Assembly (NCBI GenBank): GCA_046349955.1
Contig: JAXMBI010000028.1
Location: 1 to 64,000, forward strand
DNA: 64,000 nucleotides
From: JBGAPH01 sp046349955
Lineage (GTDB): Bacteria > Planctomycetota > Planctomycetia > Pirellulales > JBGAPH01
Reading direction: 5' to 3'
Shown here: positions 23,734 to 31,818 of the stretch, piece by piece
Numbering within the stretch: position 1 is the first letter of the stretch
Layout of the letters: each line of letters starts with the position of its first letter
Translations under genes and position numbers: made by a program
Notes under the pieces: model-generated
Seen by the model: only the letters and a program-made list of their open reading frames with translations
Database searches by the model: none
What the model was told of the DNA's origin: nothing

Positions 23734-25942
23734 CCGAGTCCTCCCCCGCCTCATCGCCAACGGCCCGGACCCGAACGTCGAGCGCTCGGTTAGGATCGAA
23801 GCCGCGTACTTCGACGCTGAAGTCCGATTCCAGCGGGGTGAATCGAAGGACATTCGGCGCAATCACCATTTCAGAGAGAGACTCTCGAACCCCGTCTGAA
23901 CTCTTGGGAAGGTCGGCTAGCGAGAAATCTGCCTCGTCGAACCGATTCGCGCCACCCCAGGACGCGTAAGCAAACTGAAGACGGATCGCCTTGAGTGGAC
24001 CGGAGTAGAGGCGGTTTCCGCGAATCGCGACCCCGTCGCTGAGAGCGACTCGTGAAAACATGCGCGGTGGGTGCTCTGGTCTTAGGAAGAGACTGAGGTG
24101 CACTCCCTGATCGCCATGTAGGTTCGCTCGACTCGCGGCTGACCCAACGAGTGGTTTGGTCGCAGTCACTTTGTAGTCCCCGGCTACGTTGTCTCGAAAG
24201 GTAAAGCACCCGTTCGCACACGTCGTGGCTGTAGCGATACTTGCGTCGCCTTGCGTCAAAACGACCTGCGCCCCATCGACAGGCGCTGGGTTCTGAGACG
24301 AACCGAACGCTTGCACAATGCCCTCAATCGTGCCCTTGGGCACGGCGGGAACTTGCGGCGTCGGTGTCTTTCCAATGGTGATCTTCTCCTTCGTACCAGG
24401 CGACTGTCCGCTTGAACGAGATTCACCATCCATGTCAGGGAAGAAAGGCGCCAGCGTGCTGACGTCGCGCTCCTCCGTAGGCGCGGAAAGTTGCTCGACG
24501 ATTTCGCTAGCAACGTGGCGCATGAACCGGATGGGCTTGCCCGGATCGATAAAGGCCATCTTCGCTCGGTCGAGTCCCTCACCACGGTCTTCCCAGGTGA
24601 TGTGAGCCGGCCCCTCCGAAGCCTGGAGCAGCCGATCCAATTCGCCCTGCGAACCAAAGTCAGAGCCGACGACTACCAAGCCGCGGACCGCCGCCCCCCC
24701 ATTCTCACGTAGTTTTGAGATCTCAATGCCCGACCTCAAGTGCCGCACGTTTCCCTTGCGCAAATCCTCGTCGCGCTCGAGGACGATCCTCACTCTTTCT
24801 GACGCGACAGGGGCATTCTTTGGCCTAACCTCGACCGGGATTTCGATCGCGATGGGGTCGCCGCGGAAGAAGGTCGACGACAGATCCTGGATACGTGCGT
24901 CAGTCAGGTGATACCTGGTCTGCTCACCCACCAGCGGCACTTGGTGGTAGTCCGAATCCTTCAGGCCAAGGTACTGCTTCGCCAAACGGACGAGCGCGAG
25001 CATCTCCTTCGCTGAAGGCAGTTGTCGTCGCGGAGGCCAATTGATCGCGGCAAGGCGCGCTTCGATCGAGTCCCGGTCGATCTCGAGATTTCGCAGGCCA
25101 TTGCGGAGCGTCACCTCCAGTCTGCCGGCAAGAATCGGCACGAAGTATTGATCGATCACCGCGGCGGCTAAATCGTCCAGAGTTACTTCGGTCGAATCGT
25201 CTCGCAAGTAGGGAATCACGATCGACAGACCTGGACTCTGCCGGTCCACGCAAAACGGACCGCAAAATGCGTCCAACGTTCGTTGGTCTCGAGCAGGCAA
25301 GGCAAGGGACCGATGGTCCGATTCTACATGCGTGGCAAAGTATCCATACCACGCGCAAACGTCTCGCTCGTTAGGCAATGAATGGATTGTCAGGCCGGAC
25401 TCTCCCATCAGGAGAGGGCCGGAATCGCCGGCCCGAAGAGTGACCCCAAAGAAGGTGCGAATGCTGGAGGCGTTCGCGAAGACCACCTTTCCGACCCCCC
25501 AACTCCCTCGTCGCTTTACGTCGCCAGCAGACTGCCCAACGGTGTGCCAGAATCGACGGAAGTGGTTGTTTCGACTGCGGAAGTCCTTGCCCCGCGGATC
25601 GGGATCGCCTTCGAGCCCGCGAGTGCTGTAGTCCTCAATCGTGAGGAACCGTATTGGAGCCTCGGGGATCGGGACGCCATCGGGCAAAGAGGGGGCGATG
25701 GCCTCTAGGTGGGGTCGCAGCGACGCAAAGAACGGCTGACACTCCGCCCCATCGGCCTCCCCCAATGTGAATTTGACCCTTGTCGGCTTGCCTTCCGGCG
25801 TGGCATCCAGGGAATTCTGAATCGCCTCTCGCACGAGTGGTTCAAAGACTCCGCGCGGCGCCAAGTGCTCACGATGTGTTGGCTCAACCTCCTTCTCATC
25901 AGGGTGCATCCTGCGGAATCGCCAAGCCGGGGCCTCGGTCAT
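23726..25942 (-). CDS. GHKL (MutL/MORC-like) ATPase with C-terminal carboxypeptidase-regulatory-like domain
   Basis: 738 residues, ATG at 25942 with AAGGG upstream. Residues 35-160 hold the GHKL nucleotide site: N-box LVREAIQNSLDA (Glu39, Asn43), IRFLTIEDYSTRGL (Asp104) and the lid RRGSWGVGKVVFANAS (146-152 GSWGVGK). An S5-like transducer region with a conserved basic segment follows to about residue 480. After a Pro/Ser-rich linker (505-535), residues 536-622 look like a carboxypeptidase-regulatory/SpaA-type beta-sandwich (TIEGIVQAF ... PVDGAQVVLTQGD ... CFTFRDNVAGDYKVTATKP). The last 115 residues are unassigned. GHKL ATPases of the MutL/MORC type are known beside C5-methylase/Vsr genes; the beta-sandwich fusion is unexpected. 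First gene of the three-gene operon. Confidence 0.85.
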   Translation of the reverse strand: MTEAPAWRFRRMHPDEKEVEPTHREHLAPRGVFEPLVREAIQNSLDATPEGKPTRVKFTLGEADGAECQPFFASLRPHLEAIAPSLPDGVPIPEAPIRFLTIEDYSTRGLEGDPDPRGKDFRSRNNHFRRFWHTVGQSAGDVKRRGSWGVGKVVFANASSIRTFFGVTLRAGDSGPLLMGESGLTIHSLPNERDVCAWYGYFATHVESDHRSLALPARDQRTLDAFCGPFCVDRQSPGLSIVIPYLRDDSTEVTLDDLAAAVIDQYFVPILAGRLEVTLRNGLRNLEIDRDSIEARLAAINWPPRRQLPSAKEMLALVRLAKQYLGLKDSDYHQVPLVGEQTRYHLTDARIQDLSSTFFRGDPIAIEIPVEVRPKNAPVASERVRIVLERDEDLRKGNVRHLRSGIEISKLRENGGAAVRGLVVVGSDFGSQGELDRLLQASEGPAHITWEDRGEGLDRAKMAFIDPGKPIRFMRHVASEIVEQLSAPTEERDVSTLAPFFPDMDGESRSSGQSPGTKEKITIGKTPTPQVPAVPKGTIEGIVQAFGSSQNPAPVDGAQVVLTQGDASIATATTCANGCFTFRDNVAGDYKVTATKPLVGSAASRANLHGDQGVHLSLFLRPEHPPRMFSRVALSDGVAIRGNRLYSGPLKAIRLQFAYASWGGANRFDEADFSLADLPKSSDGVRESLSEMVIAPNVLRFTPLESDFSVEVRGFDPNRALDVRVRAVGDEAGEDSDE

Positions 25943-26189
25943 ACGAACCCTTCGTCGAGATGGTCTTTTAACGCGCGATAACGACCAATCGCTCGTATGC
26001 TAGCAACTTCCTCATGCAATGCCAAACTTGGTGGGAGGGCACGCGAAGGGCGCGAAGTCGGCGGCCGTCCCGCCGCCACGCCCCACCCAGGCAAACACCC
26101 TGCTCCCCCGCGGCATTCCGTTCGCACACGATTCGTTTGCGCCGGGCAAGCCGGCTAATCGTTTCGATGGGTCAGCTAGGCAGGAAATC

Positions 26190-26339
26190 ATGGACGCGCG
26201 GCGGGATTATTGGACGTTGGTTGCTCAGGGGCTCGATCCGCTTGATGCTTTGGCGACCAGTTATCGCGAGCCCGAAAAATCGTCGCTCGATCTGGTGGTG
26301 ATGATGTGGCTGGTTGTGATGGTTTGGTTGCAGTTCTGA
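26190..26339 (+). CDS. Possible 49-residue protein with C-terminal hydrophobic helix
   Basis: ATG 26190 with an AGGA site about 7 bases upstream. The first 30 residues are helical and polar (DARRDYWTLVAQGLDPLDALATSY); the last 16 are hydrophobic (LVVMMWLVVMVWLQF), so it may be tail-anchored. No family known. The gene ends 15 bases before an inverted-repeat element. Confidence 0.35.
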   Translation: MDARRDYWTLVAQGLDPLDALATSYREPEKSSLDLVVMMWLVVMVWLQF

Positions 26340-26353
26340 TCGGCGCGCCAACG

Positions 26354-26467
26354 GGCGAGCGGGGGACGAAAGTCCCCCGAGAAATCCCGCGCGACACGTG
26401 AGCGCGCGATCAGCGAGATACTCGGGACTCGCCACAATGCTCGGGGGACTTTCGTCCCCCGCTCGCC
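26354..26467. repeat. 114-bp element with perfect 28-base inverted repeats
   Basis: Arms 26354-26381 and 26440-26467 are exact inverted copies. Each arm is itself a hairpin (GGGGGACGAAAGTCCCCC), so the element folds as two hairpins or one long stem. The 58-base centre shows nothing else. It ends 63 bases before the GNAT ATG; the GCTACAATGGG box at 26501-26511 between them is a plausible -10 region for that gene. Confidence 0.85.
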
Positions 26468-26529
26468 GAAACGCTCCGTCGAAATGCCGCTACAATGGGC
26501 CTCGCTCTTCCTGCGAAGCGAGGACCTTC

Positions 26530-27288
26530 ATGCCGCTCTCTGTCGAACTCACCGCCGTGTCCGAAATCCTGCCCTGGCGCGATCTCTATCGGCAGGAGAT
26601 GAACTGCCAAGCGGTTTGCGATTCGCTCCATCCGCGCCCCGGCTGGTGTCAGGAGTATTGGCTGCTCGACGGCCGCGAGCGCGTCGGCTATGGCTCCGTC
26701 GTCCTCGCCGGCCCGTGGAAGGACAAGCCGACCCTCTTCGAGTTCTATGTGCTTCCCAAATATCGGGGCCAGATGTTCGCTCTCTTCGAAACCTTGCTCG
26801 CCGCCACCAGCGTCGACTGGCTCTATGGGCAATCGAACGATCCGCTGTTCATGCCGATGCTCTTGACCTATGCCCGCGCGATCACCGTGGAGGCGATCCT
26901 GTTTCACGACAAGCTGACGACCTCGCTCGCCGCGCCCGCCGGCGCGGTGTTTCGCGCGGCCACCGACGACGACGTTGCCCGCAGCACCGAGGAGCAAAAG
27001 GTTGAAGCGGGGGAATGGCTGCTCGAGTGCCAGGGGCAGATCGCCGCCACCGGCGGCATTCTCTATCACTACAACCGTCCCTACGGCGACATTTACATGG
27101 GCGTGGCCGAGCCGTTCCGCCGCCGGGGCTGCGGCTCGTACCTGGTGCAGGAGCTCAAGCGCGTGTGCTACGAGCGGGGAAGCGTGCCGGCGGCGCGCTG
27201 CAACGTGACGAACCTGGCTTCGCGGCGCACGCTGCAAAGAGCCGGCTTCGTGCCGTGCGGGAATCGGGTGGAGGGGAAGGTGGGGTAG
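26530..27288 (+). CDS. GNAT-family N-acetyltransferase
   Basis: 252 residues from ATG 26530 with a GAGG ribosome-binding site. Two GNAT-like halves are visible: an N-terminal half with RVGYGSVVLAGPWKDKPTLFEFYVLPKYRGQMFALFETLL, and a C-terminal half with AATGGILYHYNRPYGDIYMGVAEPFRRRGCGSYLVQELKRVCYERG, the R-R-x-G-x-G acetyl-CoA loop, and NLASRRTLQRAGF. The substrate is unknown. The first half lacks the G-x-G motif, so probably only the second binds acetyl-CoA. Confidence 0.8.
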   Translation: MPLSVELTAVSEILPWRDLYRQEMNCQAVCDSLHPRPGWCQEYWLLDGRERVGYGSVVLAGPWKDKPTLFEFYVLPKYRGQMFALFETLLAATSVDWLYGQSNDPLFMPMLLTYARAITVEAILFHDKLTTSLAAPAGAVFRAATDDDVARSTEEQKVEAGEWLLECQGQIAATGGILYHYNRPYGDIYMGVAEPFRRRGCGSYLVQELKRVCYERGSVPAARCNVTNLASRRTLQRAGFVPCGNRVEGKVG

Positions 27289-27318
27289 CGGGGAGCGGGG
27301 AGCGGGGCGGCTCGCTTG

Positions 27319-27870
27319 CTACCCGAAGAACCGCGCCAGCGGCAGGCGGAACTCGGCGTGCAGTTCGGGCAGCAGCAGCTCGTCGTCGGCAGCCAAAGCG
27401 GCCGGCGCTTGGTTGGCCCGGCAGATGGTGGCCGTGCGCAGTTCGGGGTCGAGGATGCAGACGACGAGCACGCCTGCGTCGAGATACTCGGCCGCCTTGC
27501 CGAGCACGGCGGGCCAACGGTCGTGCGGGGAGACGACCTCGAACACGTTCTCCGGCGGGGCCGTGGGATAGCCCACCGGATCGGCGTCGCGCGGCACGCG
27601 GGCATAGCTATAAAAGGCCGCGTCGGGGCCGCGGACGGTGTCTGGATTGCGTTCGGTGATCACGCCGGCGTCGTTGCTAACGACTTCCCCGAGATCATGC
27701 TCGGCGACAAAGCTTCGCAGAACATGCCCCACCAGATTGCAAACTCTGCCGTGCCGATACCCGGGGCGAACCATCATGACGGCGGATCCTCGCACTAACT
27801 CGTAGGACTGGCCGTCGTCGGGCAGGTCGCGAAAGTCCTCAGCGGTCAGCAGAGCGTTGGCGATGGCCAT
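27319..27870 (-). CDS. Uma2-family (DUF820) endonuclease-like protein
   Basis: 183 residues. Uma2 hallmarks: N-terminal LTAEDFRDLPDDGQSYELVRG, then HGRVCNLVGHVLRSFV, DAGVITERNPDTVRGPDAAFYSYARVP with the catalytic-site aspartate (P-D), and ENVFEVVSPHDRWPAVLGKAAEYLDAGV with the E-V-x-S-P element that supplies the E-x-x residues and a lysine. The fold is PD-(D/E)XK. These genes are abundant in planctomycetes and cyanobacteria; function is not established. Convergent with the GNAT gene with 30 bases between stops. Confidence 0.88.
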   Translation of the reverse strand: MAIANALLTAEDFRDLPDDGQSYELVRGSAVMMVRPGYRHGRVCNLVGHVLRSFVAEHDLGEVVSNDAGVITERNPDTVRGPDAAFYSYARVPRDADPVGYPTAPPENVFEVVSPHDRWPAVLGKAAEYLDAGVLVVCILDPELRTATICRANQAPAALAADDELLLPELHAEFRLPLARFFG

Positions 27871-27931
27871 CGTTGAGCGTGGCTCGAGGAAGCGGTTGCC
27901 GGGGCTACGAGCGATTGTAGCATGGCACGGT

Positions 27932-28010
27932 CCCTCACCCCCGGCCCCTCTCCCACCGGGAGAGGGGAGTCTCGGTTCCCTCTCCCTGTGGGAGAGGGTT
28001 AGGGTGAGGG
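27932..28010. repeat. CCCTCACCC...GGGTGAGGG palindromic element, copy 1
   Basis: Left arm CCCTCACCCCCGGCCCCTCTCCC and right arm GGGAGAGGGTTAGGGTGAGGG are imperfect inverted copies, each with its own inner hairpin (CCTCTCCCACCGGGAGAGG, CCCTCTCCCTGTGGGAGAGGG). A second copy is at 62100-62203. This phrase is widespread in many bacterial genomes (from memory). Confidence 0.8.
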
Positions 28011-28050
28011 TCGGTGAACTGAGCCTCGGCCGGTAACTGGCCCAGCCCCC

Positions 28051-28593
28051 TTAGTGATCCACCAGCACAGCCTCAATCGCCTGCCGCAGCGTCTCCGGAG
28101 AAACCATGCGGCCGGCCCCTTGCTGTCGGCAGCTCAGCCAGCCCGCTTCCGGGTCGACGATCTGGACGCCGTCGGCCTGGAGTTGGGCGACGTTCCGCTG
28201 CACGGCGGGCTGTGCCCACATCGTGGCGTTCATGGCGGGGGCCATCAGCACCGGGCCGTCGAAGGCCAGGTAGAGGGTGCTGAGCAGATCGTCAGCCAGG
28301 CCCAGGGCGCACTTGGCCAGCAGGTCGGCCGTAGCCGGGGCGATGCAAAGAAGCTCCGCCCGCCGGGCGAGCTCGATATGCGCTCCGAGCGGGTAGCGCG
28401 CATCGAAGATCCGCTGCGCCACGGGGCGGCCGGTGAGGGCCTCGAAGGTGGCGGGGCCGACGAAATGGGCCGCGGCCTCGGTGAGCACCACCGTGACCGC
28501 GGCCTCGGCTTGCACGAGTTGGCTGACCAGGGCGGCCGTTTTGTACGCGGCCACTCCGCCGGCCACTCCGACGATCAGTTCCCGGCCTTTCAT
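28051..28593 (-). CDS. coaC: Phosphopantothenoylcysteine decarboxylase (stand-alone CoaC)
   Basis: 180 residues, a flavoprotein of the HFCD family that decarboxylates 4'-phospho-N-pantothenoylcysteine in coenzyme A synthesis. FMN-binding VGVAGGVAAYKTAALVS, active-site His72 in LGAHIELARRA, the PAMN motif at 119-122 (APAMNATMW) and substrate-flap Cys155 in WLSCRQQGAGRM. It stops after the decarboxylase part, whereas most bacteria fuse CoaB to it; a coaB gene is not in the window. It follows rpoZ on the same strand by about 12 bases, so it closes the yicC-gmk-rpoZ-coaC operon. Confidence 0.93.
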   Translation of the reverse strand: MKGRELIVGVAGGVAAYKTAALVSQLVQAEAAVTVVLTEAAAHFVGPATFEALTGRPVAQRIFDARYPLGAHIELARRAELLCIAPATADLLAKCALGLADDLLSTLYLAFDGPVLMAPAMNATMWAQPAVQRNVAQLQADGVQIVDPEAGWLSCRQQGAGRMVSPETLRQAIEAVLVDH

Positions 28594-28604
28594 GGGGCCG
28601 CCTC

Positions 28605-28865
28605 TTAGAGGGCGCTCAGGTCGAGCTCCGGCGGCCCGCCCAGCGATTCGCCTTCGACCGTTTGCACGTTGGCCTGGGCGTCGAGGAAGATCTTGTCCTG
28701 CATGATCTCCTGAATGACGATCTGCAGCTTGTTGTCGGTGTTGAGATCGACCAGGGGGCGGGCGCCGGCGTTGATCGCCACCAGCCGCTTCTGGATCAGG
28801 GTGGAGAGCTTGAACCGCCCGCCGACCTTGTTGACGATCTCTTCTTCCCGCAATTCATCGATCAT
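28605..28865 (-). CDS. rpoZ: RNA polymerase omega subunit
   Basis: 86 residues. KVGGRFKLSTLIQKRLVAINAGARPLV is the omega core that binds the beta' subunit C-terminus. The start overlaps the gmk stop by 4 bases (ATGA). The gmk-rpoZ-coa order is the common bacterial arrangement, which supports the assignment despite the short length. Confidence 0.92.
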   Translation of the reverse strand: MIDELREEEIVNKVGGRFKLSTLIQKRLVAINAGARPLVDLNTDNKLQIVIQEIMQDKIFLDAQANVQTVEGESLGGPPELDLSAL

Positions 28866-29500
28866 GCTTCGGACTCCGCTTGTTGCAGCAGGCGACAGAT
28901 GGTTTCCACGGCCGCCGCGACCGTTTGATTCGTGACTTGGTGCCGATACCGCCCCGCCTCGGCCAGTTCATGGCGGGCAGCCGCCAGGCGGCGCTCGATC
29001 TGCTCCTCGGTCTCCGTGGCCCGCCCCCGCAACCGAGCCTCGAGGCTCTCCCACGAGTCGGGCTGCACGAAAATCGTGACCGCCTGGGGAAACCTATTAA
29101 GGATAGTCATGGCGCCCTGGACGTCAATCTCCAGGATCACCCACTGGCCGGCGGCCAGCTTGGGGAGGACCTCGTTGGCGAGCGTGCCATACCAGTGGCC
29201 GCGGCCGAAAACCTCACAGCACTCGAGAAATTCGCCGGCGCCCCGGCGGCGGGCGAATTCTTCGGGCGAGAGGAAGTAATAGTCGATCCCGTCGCGTTCT
29301 CCCTGCCGCGGCGACCGCGTGGTGGCCGAAACGCTCAGCCGCAGGGGCAACGGGCATTCGGAGCAAACCCGCTTGAGCAGGGTCGTTTTGCCGGCCCCCG
29401 AGGGGCCCGAAACCACCACCAACCGGCCGGGCCGCGCAGCAGCGCCCAGCGCGGCGACAGGGGGCAGGGAGCTCGCGTCCGGCGGCGCCAAGGAACTCAC
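28862..29500 (-). CDS. gmk: Guanylate kinase
   Basis: 212 residues; phosphorylates GMP to GDP with ATP. P-loop VVSGPSGAGKTTLLKRV near residue 35, GMP-binding SVSATTRSPRQGERDGIDYYF, EVFGRGHWYGT and VILEIDVQGAM, lid RLRGRATETEEQIERRL. It carries about 25 extra low-complexity residues at the N-terminus. Coupled to yicC upstream and rpoZ downstream by 4-base overlaps. Confidence 0.96.
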   Translation of the reverse strand: MSSLAPPDASSLPPVAALGAAARPGRLVVVSGPSGAGKTTLLKRVCSECPLPLRLSVSATTRSPRQGERDGIDYYFLSPEEFARRRGAGEFLECCEVFGRGHWYGTLANEVLPKLAAGQWVILEIDVQGAMTILNRFPQAVTIFVQPDSWESLEARLRGRATETEEQIERRLAAARHELAEAGRYRHQVTNQTVAAAVETICRLLQQAESEA

Positions 29501-30381
29501 TCCACGTTCTGGATCATCTCGCGGATCCGCTCGATCGCCGCCTTGATCTCGATTACCGCGCGGGCAATCTCCAGGTCGCCTGCCTTAGAGCCGATCGTGT
29601 TGGCTTCGCGGAACATTTCCTGGGTCAGGAACTCGAGCTTGCGGCCCTGGCTCTCCTGCGACTCGAGGAACGACTCGAACTGCTCGAGGTGGCTCCGCAG
29701 CCGCACGATTTCTTCAGAAATGTCGCTCCGCTCGGCGTAGATGCTCACTTCGCGAATGAGGCTCGAGGCGTCGAGCTCGACATCGTATTCCGCGAGCGCC
29801 TTCTTCAGCCGCTCACTCAACCGGCTGCGGAAGCTCTCGACCACAAGCGGCGCCCGCTGCTCGATCTCGCCGAGCTGGCTGAGCATGGTGGCGGCGTTGA
29901 CCCGCAGATCGGCGGTCATCGCCCGCCCCTCGTCGGCCCGCATCATCTCGAGCCGGGCGAGGGCGTCGAGCAGGGCCTGTTCGATCAGGGGCCAATCCCC
30001 GGCGGCGTCCGACCAAGAGGCCGTTTGCTCGCTGACCACGCCGGGCAGCGTGAGGGCCGGGGAGAGATCGATCGGGCCGAGTTCCGGGAGCTCGCGGCGG
30101 AGCGCCTCGAGCTGTTTGTAGTAGCTCGTGAGCACCGTGAGATTGAGCTGAAAGTCGTCGGGACGGCGCTGTCGGTCGATCCGCAGGTTCACCTGCACCG
30201 TACCGCGCTTGATCCGCTCACGGAGCACCCCTTCGAGTTGCGGCTCGAGGGCGTTGTACCCCTCGGGGCAGCGCAGGGTGAGCTTGAAATAGCGGCTGTT
30301 GATCGTGCGCAGCTCGACGCTGACGGTCAGCGGCCCCTGCTGCCGGTGCCCCTCGCCAAACCCGGTCATGCTCAGCAGCAT
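29497..30381 (-). CDS. yicC: YicC/YloC-family endoribonuclease
   Basis: About 294 residues from the ATG at 30381 (MLLSMTGFGEGHRQQGP), the invariant M-T-G-F-G opening; the longer frame upstream is non-coding. The N-terminal domain has SVELRTINSRYFKLTLRCPEG, the C-terminal DUF1732 domain has DISEEIVRLRSHLEQFESFL and GRKLEFLTQEMFREANTIGSKAGD. YicC proteins act in RNA turnover. Head of the gmk-rpoZ-coaC operon, a conserved neighbourhood. Confidence 0.95.
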   Translation of the reverse strand: MLLSMTGFGEGHRQQGPLTVSVELRTINSRYFKLTLRCPEGYNALEPQLEGVLRERIKRGTVQVNLRIDRQRRPDDFQLNLTVLTSYYKQLEALRRELPELGPIDLSPALTLPGVVSEQTASWSDAAGDWPLIEQALLDALARLEMMRADEGRAMTADLRVNAATMLSQLGEIEQRAPLVVESFRSRLSERLKKALAEYDVELDASSLIREVSIYAERSDISEEIVRLRSHLEQFESFLESQESQGRKLEFLTQEMFREANTIGSKAGDLEIARAVIEIKAAIERIREMIQNVE

Positions 30382-30493
30382 GGGGGCAGTGCTCCGCGGG
30401 CTGAGAAAAAGAAGTGACTCAGAGGAAGGCCGCCGGGGCGGAAGGGAGATTGCGGGCTCGGACGCTGCGGGATCAGCGCCCCACAGAGATTTC

Positions 30494-31015
30494 TTACTTG
30501 GGCTCTGACGCAGGCGCGGCCGGCGCCGTGGTGCTAGCTGCGGGAGCGGCAGTCTCGGCGCCGGGACTCGCCGGAGCGGCCGCCGCACCCGAGGTAGACG
30601 CGCTCGGCGTCGTGGCGCCTGCGGCCGGGGCCGCTGCGCTAGGGGGGGTTGCGGCAGGGGCGGTCGCGCCCGCTCCGGGCGTACCTTCGGCCGGCCTGGT
30701 TCCGTCCGCCGGTGGGGAGCCCTCACTCTTCTTCTGCGGGCCGGTGGCGGCGCTGCCCATCGTTTGGTCCATGGGCCCCGCGGCGCCGCCGCGGTTCATC
30801 ACGGTGATCGTGAGCATGCAGAGCAGGATCCAGACGGTGGCCATGCCGATCGTGATCTTGGTGAAGACGTCGCCCGCCTTCGAGCCGAAGGCGCTTTGGC
30901 CCCCCATGCCCCCCAGGGCGCCGGCCAGGCCGCCGCCGCGGCCGCGCTGTACGAGCACGAGCAGAACGAGCAGCAGGGAAACGACGAACAGCAAAAACTG
31001 CAATAGGTAGGTCAC
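30494..31015 (-). CDS. secG: Preprotein translocase subunit SecG with long C-terminal tail
   Basis: About 173 residues. Two membrane helices with the conserved loop: LLQFLLFVVSLLLVLLVLVQRGRGGGLAGALGG ... GSKAGDVFTKITIGMATVWILLCMLTITV. The G-x-x-x-A-F-G-S signature is present. The GTG at 31015 is preferred because the AAGGA site is 8-9 bases away; the TTG at 31021 is too close. After residue 80 comes an Ala/Pro/Thr-rich tail of about 95 residues, much longer than in other bacteria. Confidence 0.92.
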   Translation of the reverse strand: MTYLLQFLLFVVSLLLVLLVLVQRGRGGGLAGALGGMGGQSAFGSKAGDVFTKITIGMATVWILLCMLTITVMNRGGAAGPMDQTMGSAATGPQKKSEGSPPADGTRPAEGTPGAGATAPAATPPSAAAPAAGATTPSASTSGAAAAPASPGAETAAPAASTTAPAAPASEPK

Positions 31016-31065
31016 GCCCAAATCCTTCGAGTGGCCCGGTCTTCGGCTTCTTGCGCAGCGGCAGC

Positions 31066-31818
31066 TTAGGCGGCCGCGGCGATTCCCAGGAATTCGTCGG
31101 CCTTGAGGCTCGCGCCCCCGACCAACGCGCCGTCGATGTTCGGTTGTTTCAAGAGCTCCGCGGCGTTGCTGGCCTTCACGCTGCCGCCGTAGAGCAGACG
31201 AATCGTCTCGGAAACCGCGGCATTATAGCGGGAAGAGAGCATGCCGCGAAGATCCAAATGCACCTCCTCGGCCTGCTCCGGCGTGGCCACCTTGCCGGTG
31301 CCGATCGCCCAGACCGGCTCGTAGGCCACCACCACCTTGCCGATGTCGGCCTCCGAAAGCGCCGCGAGCGACCCCTTGAACTGCGTTTCAATCACGGCGT
31401 GGGTGCGGCCGGCCTCGCGTTCGGCGAGCGTTTCCCCCACGCACACGATCGGCACAAGTCCGGCGGCCAGCGCGGCTTGGGTCTTCTTGAGCACGAGCGC
31501 GTCGGTCTCGCCCAGCAAGGCCCGCCGCTCGCTGTGCCCCAGGATCACGTACTTGCAGCCGAGGTCGAGGAGCATCGCGGCACTCGTCTCGCCCGTGAAC
31601 GCGCCGTTCCCTTCGAAGTACATGTTCTGGGCCCCCAGGCCCACTTTGCTTCCGACCAGCTTCTCGGCGACCGCGGCCAGATAAACGTTCGGCGGGCAGA
31701 CGACCAGGTCGGCCTTAGGGAACTCCGCGGCGCGGGCGGCGACGCCGGCGGCCAGGGCCACCGAGCCGGCGCGATCGAGGTTCATCTTCCAGTTGCCGGC
31801 AATCAGCGGGCGTCGCAT
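31066..31818 (-). CDS. tpiA: Triosephosphate isomerase
   Basis: 250 residues; interconverts dihydroxyacetone phosphate and glyceraldehyde 3-phosphate in glycolysis. Catalytic Lys11 in AGNWKMN, His in VILGHSERR, Glu in AYEPVWAIGTGK and the phosphate loop YGGSVKASNAAEL. A GGAG site precedes the ATG. Starts within the last 16 bases of aroF, so translationally coupled. Confidence 0.97.
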   Translation of the reverse strand: MRRPLIAGNWKMNLDRAGSVALAAGVAARAAEFPKADLVVCPPNVYLAAVAEKLVGSKVGLGAQNMYFEGNGAFTGETSAAMLLDLGCKYVILGHSERRALLGETDALVLKKTQAALAAGLVPIVCVGETLAEREAGRTHAVIETQFKGSLAALSEADIGKVVVAYEPVWAIGTGKVATPEQAEEVHLDLRGMLSSRYNAAVSETIRLLYGGSVKASNAAELLKQPNIDGALVGGASLKADEFLGIAAAA

